Assembly: GCA_964058805.1 (NCBI GenBank)
Contig: CAXKVV010002167.1
Location: 186,001-250,000, forward strand
Origin: Schoenoplectus triqueter
Lineage: Eukaryota; Streptophyta; Magnoliopsida; Poales; Cyperaceae
Direction of reading: 5' to 3'
Length of the DNA: 64,000 nucleotides
Part shown: positions 1 through 13,124 of the stretch, one piece after another
How the letters are laid out: each line of letters begins with the position of its first letter
Numbering within the stretch: the stretch's first letter is position 1
Translations under genes and position numbers: made by a program
Notes under the pieces: model-generated
What the model saw: the letters and a program-made list of their open reading frames with translations, nothing else
Database searches by the model: none
Told to the model about the DNA's origin: nothing

Positions 1-770
1 CGCCGAATACGAGTCCGGGCGCGTAAAACATGAAAACGGGACCCGACGACCTCGGCAACGCCGAAAACGTGTCCGTGCGCGCAAAACAAGAAAACGGGAC
101 CCGACGACGTCGGCACCGCCGAAAACGAGTCCGGGCGCGCAAAACATGAAAACAGCACCCGACGACCTTGGCAACGCCCAAAAGGTGTCCTAGTGCGCAA
201 AACTCGAAAACGGGAAAGGACGCCCTCGGTACCGCCGAAAACGAGTCCGGGCGCGCAAAACATGAAAATGGCACCCGACGACCTCGGCAACGCCCAAAAC
301 GTGTCCGAGCGCGCAAAACTCGAAAACGGGACAGGACACCCTCGGTACCGCCGATAACGAGTCCGGGCGCGCAAAACATGAAAACGGGACTCGACGCCCT
401 CGGCAACGCCCAAAACGTGTCCGGGCGCGCAAAAACGTAAAAACGGGACAGGACGCCCTCGGTACCGCCGAAAACGTGTCCGGGCGCGCAAAACAAGAAA
501 ACGGGACCCGAGGCCCTCGGCACCGCCGAAAACGAGTCCGGGCGCGCAAAACAAGAAAACGAGACCCGTCCACGTCGGCGCCGCCGAAAACGAGTACGGG
601 CGCGCAAAACATGAAAACGGCACCCCACGACCTCGGCAACGCCCAAAACGTGTCCGGGCACGAAAAACTTGAAAAAGGGAAAGGACGCCCTCGGTACCGC
701 CGAAAATGAGTCCGGGCGCGCAAAACAAGAAAACGGGACCCGACGACCTCGGCAACGCCGAAAACGTGTC
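1..770 (+). repeat. Partial copy of the 2147-bp HOR block
   Basis: The first 770 bases match about 2613-3382 at an offset of 2612 bp (45 monomers plus 2 bp). Shared landmarks are the CGTAAAACATG variant near the start, the CAAAAGGTGTCCTAGTGCGC variant (184 versus 2791) and CGCAAAAACGTAAAAACG (427 versus 3039). A few substitutions distinguish the copies, for example CGTGTCCGTGCGC at 67 where the later copy has CGTGTCCGGGCGC. The match breaks near 770, where the monomer order diverges. The left end lies outside the window. Confidence 0.75.
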
Positions 771-1744
771 CGAGCGCGCAAAACTCGAAAACGGGACAGG
801 ACGCCCTCGTTACCGCCGAAAACGAGTCCGGGCACGCAAAACATGAAAACGGGACTCGACGCCCTCGGCAACGCCCAAAACGTGTCCTGGCGCGCAAAAC
901 TCAAAAACGGGACAGGACGCCCTCGGTACCGCCGAAAACGAGTCCGGGCGCGCAACACAAGAAAACGGCTCCCGACGAACTCGGCAACGACCTAAATGTG
1001 TCTGGGCGCGAAAATCTTGAAAACGGGAAAGGACGCCCTCGGTACCGCCGAAAACGTGTCCGGGCGCGCAAAACATGAAAACGGCACCCGACGACCTCGG
1101 CAACGCCCAAAACGTGTCCGGGCGCGCAAAACTTGAAAACGAGACCCGACGACGTCGGCACCGCCGAAAACGAGTCCGGGCGCGCAACACAAGAAAACGG
1201 CTCCCGACGAACTCGGCAACGTCCTAAATGTGTCCGGGCGCGCAAAACATGAAAACGGCACCCGACGACCTCGGCAACGCCCAAAACGTGTCCGGGCACG
1301 AAAAACTTGAAAAAGGGAAAGGACGCCCTCGGTACCGCCGAAAATGAGTCCGGGCGCGCAAAACAAGAAAACGAGACCCGACGACGTCGGCGCCGCCGAA
1401 AATGATTCCGTGCGCGCAAAACATGAAAACGGGACCCGACGACCTCGGCAACGCCCCAAAACGTGTCCGGGCGCGCAAAACTCGAAAACGGGACAGGACG
1501 CCCTCGGCACCGCCGAAAACGAGTCCGGGCGGGCAAAACAAGAAAACGGGACCCGACGACCTCGGCACCGCCGTAAACGAGTCCGGGCGCGCAAAACTTG
1601 AAAACGGGAAAGGACGCCCTCGGTAACGGCGAAAACGAGTCCGGGCGCGCAAAACATGAAAACGGCACCCGACGACCTCGGCAACGCCCAAAACGTGTCC
1701 GAGCGCGCAAAACTCGAAAACGGGACAGGACGCCCTCGGTACCG

Positions 1745-4700
1745 CCGAAAACGAGTCCGGGCACGCAAAACATGAAAACGGGACTCGACGCCCTCGGCTA
1801 CGCCCAAAACGTGTCCGGGCGCGCAAAACTCAAAAACGGGACAGGACGCCCTCGGTACCGCCGAAAATGTGTCCGGCGCGCAAAACATGAAAACGGGACC
1901 CGACGCCCTCGGCACCGCCGTAAACAAGTCCGGGCGCGCAAAACTTGAAAGCGGGAAAGGACGCCCTCGGTAACGCCGAAAACGAATCCGGGCGCGCAAA
2001 ACATGCAAACGGGATCCGACGACCTCGGCACCGCCGAAATTGAGTCCGGGCGCGCAAAACATTAAAACGGGACCCGACTGCCTCGGCAACGTCGAAAACG
2101 TGTCCGGGCGCGCAAAACAAGAAAACGGGACCCGTCCACGTCGGCACCGCCGAAAACGAGTACGGGCGCGCAAAACATGAAAACGGCACCCGACGACCTC
2201 GGCAACGCCCAAAACGTGTCCGGGCACGAAAAACTTGAAAAAGGGAAAGGACGCCCTCGGTACCGCCGAAAATAAGTCCGGGCGCGCAAAACAAGAAAAC
2301 GGGACCCGACGACGTCGGCGCCGCCGAAAATGATTCCGGGCGCGCAAAACATGAAAACGGGACCCGACGACCTCGGCAACGCCCGAAAACGTGTCCGGGC
2401 GCGCAAAACTCGAAAACGGGACAGGACGCCCTCGGCACCGCCGAAAATGAGTCCGGGCGCGCAAAACAAGAAAACGGGACCCGACGCCCTCGGCACCGCC
2501 GTAAACGAGTCCGGGCGCGCAAAACTTGAAAACGGGAAAGGACGCCCTCGGTAACGGCGAAAACGAGTCCGGGCGCGCAAAACATGAAAACTGGACCCGA
2601 CGACCTCGGCACCGCCGAATACGAGTCCGGGCGCGTAAAACATGAAAACGGGACCCGACGACCTCGGCAACGCCGAAAACGTGTCCGGGCGCGCAAAACA
2701 AGAAAACGGGACCCGACGACGTCGGCACCGCCGAAAACGAGTCCGGGCGCGCAAAACATGAAAACAGCACCCGACGACCTCGGCAACGCCCAAAAGGTGT
2801 CCTAGTGCGCAAAACTCGAAAACGGGAAAGGACGCCCTCGGTACCGCCGAAAACGAGTCCGGGCGCGCAAAACACGAAAATGGCACCCGACGACCTCGGC
2901 AACGCCCAAAACGTGTCCGAGCGCGCAAAACTCGAAAACGGGACAGGACGCCCTCGGTACCGCCGATAACGAGTCCGGGCGCGCAAAACATGAAAACGGG
3001 ACTCGACGCCCTCGGCAACGCCCAAAACGTGTCCGGGCGCGCAAAAACGTAAAAACGGGACAGGACGCCCTCGGTACCGCCGAAAACGTGTCCGGGCGCG
3101 CAAAACAAGAAAACGGGACCCGAGGCCCTCGGCACCGCCGAAAACGAGTCCGGGCGCGCAAAACAAGAAAATGAGACCCGTCCACGTCGGCGCCGCCGAA
3201 AACGAGTACGGGCGCGCAAAACATGAAAACGGCACCCCACGACCTCGGCAACGCCCAAAACGTGTCCGGGCACGAAAAACTTGAAAAAGGGAAAGGACGC
3301 CCTCGGTACCGCCGAAAATGAGTCCGGGCGCGCAAAACAAGAAAACGGGACCCGACGACCTCGACAACGCCGAAAACGTGTCCGGGCGCGCAAAACAAGA
3401 AAACGGGACCCGACGACGTCGGCACCGCCGAAAACGAGTCCGGGCGCGAAAAACATGAAAACGGCACCCGACGACCTCGGCAACGCCCAAAACGTGTCCG
3501 AGGGCGCAAAACTCGAAAACGGGAAAGGACGCCCTCGGTACCGCCGAAAACGAGTCCGGGCGCGCAAAACATGAAAACGGGACCCGACGACCTCGGCAAC
3601 GCCCAAAACGTGTCCGGGCGCGCAAAACTCGAAAACGGGACAGGACGCCCTCGGCACCGCCGAAAACGAGTCCGGGCGCGCAAAACAAGAAAACGGGACC
3701 CGAGGCCCTCGGCACCGCCGAAAACGAGTCCGGGCGCGCAAAACATGAAAACGGGACCCGACGACATCGGCACCGCCGAATACGAGTCCGGGCGCGCAAA
3801 ACATGAAAACGGGACCCGACGACCTCAGCAGCGCCGAAAACGTGTCCGGGCGCGAAAAACTTGAAAACGGGAAAGGACGCCCTCGGTACCGCCGAAAACG
3901 AGTCCGGGCGCGCAAAACATGAAAACGGGACTCGACGCCCTCGGCTACGCCCAAAACGTGTCCGGGCGCGCAAAACTCAAAAACGGGACAGGACGCCCTC
4001 GGTACCGCCGAAAACGTGTCCGGCGCGCAAAACATGAAAACGGGACCCGACGCCCTCGGCACCGCCGTAAACGAGTCCGGGCGCTAAAAACTTGAAAGCG
4101 GGAAAGGACGCCCTCGGTAACGCCGAAAACGAATCCGGGCGCGCAAAACATGCAAACGGGATCCGACGACCTCGGCACCGCCGAAATTGAGTCCGGGCGC
4201 GCAAAACATTAAAACGGGACCCGACGGCCTCGGCAACGTCGAAAACGTGTCCGGGCGCGCAAAACAAGAAAACGGGACCCGTCCACGTCGGCACCGCCGA
4301 AAACGAGTACGGGCGCGCAAAACATGAAAACGGCACCCGACGACCTCGGCAACGCCCAAAACGTGTCCGGGCACGAAAAACTTGAAAAAGGGAAAGGACG
4401 CCCTCGGTACCGCCGAAAATAAGTCCGGGCGCGCAAAACAAGAAAACGGGACCCGACGACGTCGGCTACGCCGAAAATGATTCCGGGCGCGCAAAACATG
4501 AAAACGGGACCCGACGACCTCGGCAACGCCCGAAAACGTGTCCGGGCGCGCAAAACTCGAAAACGGGACAGGACGCCCTCGGCACCGCCGAAAATGAGTC
4601 CGGGCGCGCAAAACAAGAAAACGGGACCCGACGCCCTCGGCACCGCCGTAAACGAGTCCGGGCGCGCAAAACTTGAAAACGGGAAAGGACGCCCTCGGTA

Positions 4701-5998
4701 ACGGCGAAAACGAGTCCGGGCGCGCAAAACATGAAAACTGGACCCGACGACCTCGGCACCGCCGAATACGAGTCCGGGCGCGTAAAACATGAAAACGGGA
4801 CCCGACGACCTCGGCAACGCCGAAAACGTGTCCGGGCGCGCAAAACAAGAAAACGGGACCCGACGACGTCGGCACCGCCGAAAACGAGTCCGGGCGCGCA
4901 AAACATGAAAACAGCACCCGACGACCTCGGCAACGCCCAAAAGGTGTCCTAGTGCGCAAAACTCGAAAACGGGAAAGGACGCCCTCGGTACCGCCGAAAA
5001 CGAGTCCGGGCGCGCAAAACACGAAAATGGCACCCGACGACCTCGGCAACGCCCAAAACGTGTCCGAGCGCGCAAAACTCGAAAACGGGACAGGACGCCC
5101 TCGGTACCGCCGATAACGAGTCCGGGCGCGCAAAACATGAAAACGGGACTCGACGCCCTCGGCAACGCCCAAAACGTGTCCGGGCGCGCAAAAACGTAAA
5201 AACGGGACAGGACGCCCTCGGTACCGCCGAAAACGTGTCCGGGCGCGCAAAACAAGAAAACGGGACCCGAGGCCCTCGGCACCGCCGAAAACGAGTCCGG
5301 GCGCGCAAAACAAGAAAATGAGACCCGTCCACGTCGGCGCCGCCGAAAACGAGTACGGGCGCGCAAAACATGAAAACGGCACCCCACGACCTCGGCAACG
5401 CCCAAAACGTGTCCGGGCACGAAAAACTTGAAAAAGGGAAAGGACGCCCTCGGTACCGCCGAAAATGAGTCCGGGCGCGCAAAACAAGAAAACGGGACCC
5501 GACGACCTCGGCAACGCCGAAAACGTGTCCGGGCGCGCAAAACAAGAAAACGGGACCCGACGACGTCGGCACCGCCGAAAACGAGTCCGGGCGCGAAAAA
5601 CATGAAAACGGCACCCGACGACCTCGGCAACGCCCAAAACGTGTCCGAGGGCGCAAAACTCGAAAACGGGAAAGGACGCCCTCGGTACCGCCGAAAACGA
5701 GTCCGGGCGCGCAAAACATGAAAACGGGACCCGACGACCTCGGCAACGCCCAAAACGTGTCCGGGCGCGCAAAACTCGAAAACGGGACAGGACGCCCTCG
5801 GCACCGCCGAAAACGAGTCCGGGCGCGCAAAACAAGAAAACGGGACCCGAGGCCCTCGGCACCGCCGAAAACGAGTCCGGGCGCGCAAAACATGAAAACG
5901 GGACCCGACGACCTCGGCACCGCCGAATACGAGTCCGGGCGCGCAAAACATGAAAACGGGACCCGACGACCTCAGCAGCGCCGAAAACGTGTCCGGGC
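1745..5998 (+). repeat. 2147-bp higher-order repeat (37-mer), two copies
   Basis: Copy 1 is about 1745-3891 and copy 2 about 3892-5998, at a constant offset of 2147 bp (37 monomers plus 1 bp). Landmarks repeating at this spacing include CTCGGCTACGCCC (1794 and 3941), the short CGTGTCCGGCGCGC unit, the CCTAGTGCGC variant (2801 and 4948) and CCTCAGCAGCGCC near the end of each copy. Copy 2 stops matching at about 5998, where the 2029-bp block starts. The copies are very similar by eye, with differences such as GGCGCCGCC versus GGCTACGCC near 2320 and 4465. Boundaries are good to about one monomer. Confidence 0.8.
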
Positions 5999-8900
5999 GC
6001 GCAAAACAAGAAAACGAATCCCGTCCACGTCGGCACCGCCAAAAACGAGTACGGGCGCGCAAAACAAGAAAACGGGACCCGACGACCTCGGCAACGCTCA
6101 AAACGTGTCCGGGCGCGCAAAACTCGAAAACGGGACCCGACGACCTCGGCACCGCCGAATACGAGTCCGGGCGCGCAAAACATGACAACGGGACGCGACG
6201 ACCTCGGCAACGCCGAAAACGTGTCCGGGCACGCAAAACAAGAAAACGGGACCCGACGACGTCGACACCGCCGAAAACGAGTCAGGGCGCGCAAAACATG
6301 AAAACGGGACCCGACGACCTCGGCACCGCCGAAAACGAGTCCGGGCGCGCAAAACATGAAAACGGGACCCGACGACCTCGGCACCGCCGAATACGAGTCC
6401 GGGCGCGCAAAACATGACAACGGGACACGACGACCTCGGCAACGCCGAAAACGTGTCCGGGCGCGCAAAACAAGAAAACGGGACCCGACGACGTCGACAC
6501 CGCCGAAAACGAGTCTGGGCGCGCAAAACATGAAAACGGCACCCGACGACCTCGGCAATGCCCAAAACGTCTCCGGGCGCGAAAAACTCGAAAACGGGAC
6601 CCGACGACCTCGGCACCGCCGAATACGAGTCCGGGCGCGCAAAACATGACAACTGGACACGACGACCTCGGCAACGCCCAAAACGTGTCCGAGCGCGCAA
6701 AACTCGATAACGGGACTGGACGCCCTCGGTACCGCCGAAAACGAGTCCGGACGCGCAAAACATGAAAACGGGACCCGACGACCTCGGCAACGCCCAAAAC
6801 GGGTCCTGGCGCGCAAAACTCAAAAGCGGGACAGGACGCCCTCGGTACCGCCGAAAACGTGTCCGGGCGCGCAAAACATGAAAACGAGACCCGACGCCCT
6901 CGGCACCGCCGAAAACGAGTCCGGGCGCGCAAAACATTAAAACGGGACCCGACGACCACGGCAACGCCGAAAACGTGTCCGGGTGCGCAAAACATGAAAA
7001 CGGGACCCGACGACCTCGGCATCGCCGTAAACGAGTCCGAGCGCGGAAAACAAGAAAACGGGACCCGACGACGTCGGCACCGCCGAAAACGAGTCCGGGC
7101 GCGCAAAACTTGAAAACGGCACACGACGACCTCGGCAACGCCCAAAACGTGTCCGAGCGCGCAAAACTCGAAAACGGGACAGGACGCCCTCGGTACCGCC
7201 GAAAACGAGTCCGGGCACGCAAAACATGAAAACGGGACTCGACGCCCTCGACAACGCCCAAAACGTGTCCTGGCGCGCAAAACTCAAAAACGGGACAGGA
7301 CGCCCTCGGTACCGCCGAAAACGAGTCCGGGCGCGCAACACAAGAAAACGGCTCCCGACGAACTCGGCAACGACCTAAATGTGTCTGGGCGCGAAAATCT
7401 TGAAAACGGGAAAGGACGCCCTCGGTACCGCCGAAAACGAGTCCGGGCGCGCAAAACATGAAAACGGCACCCGACGACCTCGGCAACGCCCAAAACGTGT
7501 CCGGGCGCGCAAAACTTGAAAACGGGACCCGACGACGTCGGCACCGCCGAAAACGAGTCCGGGCGCGCAACACAAGAAAACGGCTCCCGACGAACTCGGC
7601 AACGTCCTAAATGTGTCCGGGCGCGAAAATCTTGAAAACGGGAAAGGACGCCCTCGGTACCGCCGAAAACGAGTCCGGGCGCGCAAAATAAGAAAACGGG
7701 ACCCGACGACCTCGGCAACGCCCAAAACGTGTCCTGGCGCGCAAAACTCAAAAGCGGGACAGGACGCCCTCGGTACCGCCGAAAACGTGTCCGGGCGCGC
7801 AAAACATGAAAACGGGACCCGACGCCCTCGGCACCGCCGTAAACGAGTCCGGGCACACAAAACTTGAAAACGGGAAAGGACGCCCTCGGTAACGCCGAAA
7901 ACGAGTCCGGGCGCGCAAAACATGCAAACGGGACCCGACGACCTCGGCACCGCCGAAAACGAGTCCGGGCGCGCAAAACATTAAAACGGGACCCGACGAC
8001 CACGACAACGCCGAAAACGTGTCCGGCGCGCAAAACAAGAAAACGAATCCCGTCCACGTCGGCACCGCCGAAAACGAGTATGGGCGCGCAAAACAAGAAA
8101 ACGGGACCCGACGACCTCGGCAACGCTCAAAACGTGTCCGGGCGCGCAAAACTCGAAAACGGGACCCGACGACCTCGGCACCGCCGAATACGAGTCCGGG
8201 CGCGCAAAACATGACAACGGGACACGACGACCTCGGCAACGCCGAAAACGTGTCCGGGCGCGCAAAACAAGAAAACGGGACCCGACGACGTCGACACCGC
8301 CGAAAACGAGTCAGGGCGCGCAAAACATGAAAACGGGACCCGACGACCTCGGCACCGCCGAAAACGAGTCCGGGCGCGCAAAACATGAAAACGGGACCCG
8401 ACGACCTCGGCACCGCCGAATACGAGTCCGGGCGCGCAAAACATGACAACGGGACACGACGACCTCGGCAACGCCGAAAACGTGTCCGGGCGCGCAAAAC
8501 AAGAAAACGGGACCCGACGACGTCGACACCGCCGAAAACGAGTCTGGGCGCGCAAAACATGAAAACGGCACCCGACGACCTCGGCAATGCCCAAAACGTC
8601 TCCGGGCGCGAAAAACTCGAAAACGGGACCCGACGACCTCGGCACCGCCGAATACGAGTCCGGGCGCGCAAAACATGACAACTGGACACGACGACCTCGG
8701 CAACGCCCAAAACGTGTCCAAGCGCGCAAAACTCGATAACGGGACTGGACGCCCTCGGTACCGCCGAAAACGAGTCCGGACGCGCAAAACATGAAAACGG
8801 GACCCGACGACCTCGGCAACGCCCAAAACGGGTCCTGGCGCGCAAAACTCAAAAGCGGGACAGGACGCCCTCGGTACCGCCGAAAACGTGTCCGGGCGCG

Positions 8901-11900
8901 CAAAACATGAAAACGAGACCCGACGCCCTCGGCACCGCCGAAAACGAGTCCGGGCGCGCAAAACATTAATACGGGACCCGACGACCACGGCAACGCCGAA
9001 AACGTGTCCGGGTGCGCAAAACATGAAAACGGGACCCGACGACCTCGGCATCGCCGTAAACGAGTCCGGGCGCGGAAAACAAGAAAACGGGACCCGACGA
9101 CGTCGGCACCGCCGAAAACGAGTCCGGGCGCGCAAAACATGAAAACGGCACACGACGACCTCGGCAACGCCCAAAACGTGTCCGAGCGCGCAAAACTCGA
9201 AAACGGGACAGGACGCCCTCGGTACCGCCGAAAACGAGTCCGGGCACGCAAAACATGAAAACGGGACTCGACGCCCTCGGCAACGCCCAAAACGTGTCCT
9301 GGCGGGCAAAACTCAAAAACGGGACAGGACGCCCTCGGTACCGCCGAAAACGAGTCCGGGCGCGCAACACAAGAAAACGGCTCCCGACGAACTCGGCAAC
9401 GACCTAAATGTGTCTGGGCGCGAAAATCTTGAAAACGGGAAAGGACGCCCTCGGTACCGCCGAAAACGAGTCCGGGCGCGCAAAACATGAAAACGGCACC
9501 CGACGACCTCGGCAACGCCCAAAACGTGTCCGGGCGCGCAAAACTTGAAAACGGGACCCGACGACGTCGGCACCGCCGAAAACGAGTCCGGGCGCGCAAC
9601 ACAAGAAAACGGCTCCCGACGAACTCGGCAACGTCCTAAATGTGTCCGGGCGCGAAAATCTTGAAAACGGGAAAGGACGCCCTCGGTACCGCCGAAAACG
9701 AGTCCGGGCGCGCAAAATAAGAAAACGGGACCCGACGACCTCGGCAACGCCCAAAACGTGTCCTGGCGCGCAAAACTCAAAAGCGGGACAGGACGCCCTC
9801 GGTACCGCCGAAAACGTGTCCGGGCGCGCAAAACATGAAAACGGGACCCGACGCCCTCGGCACCGCCGTAAACGAGTCCGGGCACACAAAACTTGAAAAC
9901 GGGAAAGGACGCCCTCGGTAACGCCGAAAACGAGTCCGGGCGCGCAAAACATGCAAACGGGACCCGACGACCTCGGCACCGCCGAAAACGAGTCCGGGCG
10001 CGCAAAACATTAAAACGGGACCCGACGACCACGACAACGCCGAAAACGTGTCCGGCGCGCAAAACAAGAAAACGAATCCCGTCCACGTCGGCACCGCCGA
10101 AAACGAGTATGGGCGCGCAAAACAAGAAAACGGGACCCGACGACCTCGGCAACGCTCAAAACGTGTCCGGGCGCGCAAAACTCGAAAACGGGACCCGACG
10201 ACCTCGGCACCGCCGAATACGAGTCCGGGCGCGCAAAACATGACAACGGGACACGACGACCTCGGCAACGCCGAAAACGTGTCCGGGCGCGCAAAACAAG
10301 AAAACGGGACCCGACGACGTCGACACCGCCGAAAACGAGTCAGGGCGCGCAAAACATGAAAACGGGACCCGACGACCTCGGCACCGCCGAAAACGAGTCC
10401 GGGCGCGCAAAACATGAAAACGGGACCCGACGACCTCGGCACCGCCGAATACGAGTCCGGGCGCGCAAAACATGACAACGGGACACGACGACCTCGGCAA
10501 CGCCGAAAACGTGTCCGGGCGCGCAAAACAAGAAAACGGGACCCGACGACGTCGACACCGCCGAAAACGAGTCTGGGCGCGCAAAACATGAAAACGGCAC
10601 CCGACGACCTCGGCAATGCCCAAAACGTCTCCGGGCGCGAAAAACTCGAAAACGGGACCCGACGACCTCGGCACCGCCGAATACGAGTCCGGGCGCGCAA
10701 AACATGACAACTGGACACGACGACCTCGGCAACGCCCAAAACGTGTCCAAGCGCGCAAAACTCGATAACGGGACTGGACGCCCTCGGTACCGCCGAAAAC
10801 GAGTCCGGACGCGCAAAACATGAAAACGGGACCCGACGACCTCGGCAACGCCCAAAACGGGTCCTGGCGCGCAAAACTCAAAAGCGGGACAGGACGCCCT
10901 CGGTACCGCCGAAAACGTGTCCGGGCGCGCAAAACATGAAAACGAGACCCGACGCCCTCGGCACCGCCGAAAACGAGTCCGGGCGCGCAAAACATTAATA
11001 CGGGACCCGACGACCACGGCAACGCCGAAAACGTGTCCGGGTGCGCAAAACATGAAAACGGGACCCGACGACCTCGGCATCGCCGTAAACGAGTCCGGGC
11101 GCGGAAAACAAGAAAACGGGACCCGACGACGTCGGCACCGCCGAAAACGAGTCCGGGCGCGCAAAACATGAAAACGGCACACGACGACCTCGGCAACGCC
11201 CAAAACGTGTCCGAGCGCGCAAAACTCGAAAACGGGACAGGACGCCCTCGGTACCGCCGAAAACGAGTCCGGGCACGCAAAACATGAAAACGGGACTCGA
11301 CGCCCTCGGCAACGCCCAAAACGTGTCCTGGCGGGCAAAACTCAAAAACGGGACAGGACGCCCTCGGTACCGCCGAAAACGAGTCCGGGCGCGCAACACA
11401 AGAAAACGGCTCCCGACGAACTCGGCAACGTCCTAAATGTGTCTGGGCGCGAAAATCTTGAAAACGGGAAAGGACGCCCTCGGTACCGCCGAAAACGAGT
11501 CCGGGCGCGCAAAACATGAAAACGGCACCCGACGACCTCGGCAACGCCCAAAACGTGTCCGGGCGCGCAAAACTTGAAAACGGGACCCGACGACGTCGGC
11601 ACCGCCGAAAACGAGTCCGGGCGCGCAACACAAGAAAACGGCTCCCGACGAACTCGGCAACGTCCTAAATGTGTCCGGGCGCGAAAATCTTGAAAACGGG
11701 AAAGGACGCCCTCGGTACCGCCGAAAACGAGTCCGGGCGCGCAAAATAAGAAAACGGGACCCGACGACCTCGGCAACGCCCAAAACGTGTCCTGGCGCGC
11801 AAAACTCAAAAGCGGGACAGGACGCCCTCGGTACCGTCGAAAACGTGTCCGGGCGCGCAAAACATGAAAACGGGACCCGACGCCCTCGGCACCGCCGTAA

Positions 11901-12088
11901 ACGAGTCCGGGCACACAAAACTTGAAAACGGGAAAGGACGCCCTCGGTAACGCCGAAAACGAGTCCGGGCGCGCAAAACATGCAAACGGGACCCGACGAC
12001 CTCGGCACCGCCGAAAACGAGTCCGGGCGCGCAAAACATTAAAACGGGACCCGACGACCACGACAACGCCGAAAACGTGTCCGGGCGC
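5999..12088 (+). repeat. 2029-bp higher-order repeat (35-mer), three tandem copies
   Basis: Three tandem copies of 35 monomers (35 x 58 minus 1) occupy about 6002-8030, 8031-10059 and 10060-12088. Each copy contains GAATCCCGTCCACG near its start, CATTAAAACG or CATTAATACG units, two CTCCCGACGAACTCGG units and the CGGGCACACAAAAC variant near its end. Copies 2 and 3 look almost identical. The differences I noticed include GACCTAAATG at about 9401 versus GTCCTAAATG at about 11430, and CCGCCGAAAACG versus CCGTCGAAAACG near 11835. Copy 1 differs from them at more sites, for example CATTAAAACG near 6936 versus CATTAATACG near 8965. The junction into copies 2 and 3 has lost one G (CGTGTCCGGCGCGC). 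Confidence 0.9.
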
Positions 12089-13124
12089 GCAAAACATGAA
12101 AACGGGACCCGACGACCTCGGCATCGCCGAAAACGAGTCCGGGCACGAAAAACAAGAAAACGGGACACGACGACGTCGGCACCGCCGGAAATGAGTCCGG
12201 GCGCGCAAAACATGAAAACTGGAAAGGACGCCCTCGGTACCGCCGAAAACGATTCCGGGCGCGCAAAACAAGAAAACGGGACCCGACGACGTCGGCACCG
12301 CCGAAAACGAGTCTGGGCGCGCAAAACATGAAAACGGCACACGACGACCTCGGCAACGCCCAAAACGTGTCCGAGCGCGCAAAACTCGAAAACGGGACAG
12401 GACGCCCTCGGTACCGCCGAAAACGAGTCCGGGCTCGCAAAACATGAAAACGGGACCCGAAGCCCTCGGCACCGCCGTAAACGAGTCCGGGTGCGCAAAA
12501 CTTGAAAACGGGAAAGGACGCCCTCGGTAACGCCGAAAACGAGTCCGGGCGCGCAAAACATGCAAACGAGACCCGACGACCTCGGCACCGCCGAAAACGA
12601 GTCCGGGCGCGCAAAACATTAAAACGGGACCCGACGACCTCGGCAAAGCCGAAAATGTGTCCGGGCGCGCAAAACAAGGAAACGGGACCCGTCCACGTCG
12701 GCACCGCCGAAAACGAGTACGGGCGCGCAAACACATGAAAACGGCACCCGACGACTTCGGCAACGCCCAAAACGTGTCCGGGCACGAAAAACTTGAAAAC
12801 GGGAAAGGACGCCCTCGGTACCGCCGAAAATGAGTCCGGGCGCGCAAAATAAGAAAACGGGACCCGATGACGTCGGCGGCACCGAAAATGAGTCCGGGTG
12901 CGCAAAACATGAAAACGGGACCCGACGACCTCGGCAACGCCCAAAACGTGTCCGGGCGCGCAAAACTCGAAAACGGGACCCGACGCCCTCGGCACCGCCG
13001 TAAACGAGTCCGGGCGCGCAAAAGTTGAAAACGGGAAAGGACGCCCTCGGTAACGGCGAAAACGAGTCCGGGCGCGCAAAACATGAAAACGGGACCCGAC
13101 GACCTCGGCACCGCCGAATACGAG
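12089..13124 (+). repeat. Mixed monomers between HOR blocks
   Basis: These are ordinary 58-bp satellite units with no internal tandem HOR that I could recognise. One unit near 12867-12890 is rearranged, reading GTCGGCGGCACCGAAAATG, which looks like a small slippage in the GGCACCGCC dyad. The final part (about 12895-13124) resembles the order of subtypes around 2500-2650 in the 2147-bp block, including a GGTAACGGCG unit and a GCCGAATACG unit. Nothing else is seen here. Confidence 0.7.

Noticed and set aside
992..3973. A 993-codon minus-strand open frame (and many similar ones) as a large repetitive protein gene
   Set aside because: It lies wholly in the 58-bp satellite. The reverse-complement monomer lacks stops in all frames, the product is a 58-residue phase-cycling repeat, and comparable frames occur in every frame wherever the array exists. 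No promoter, intron or domain is visible.
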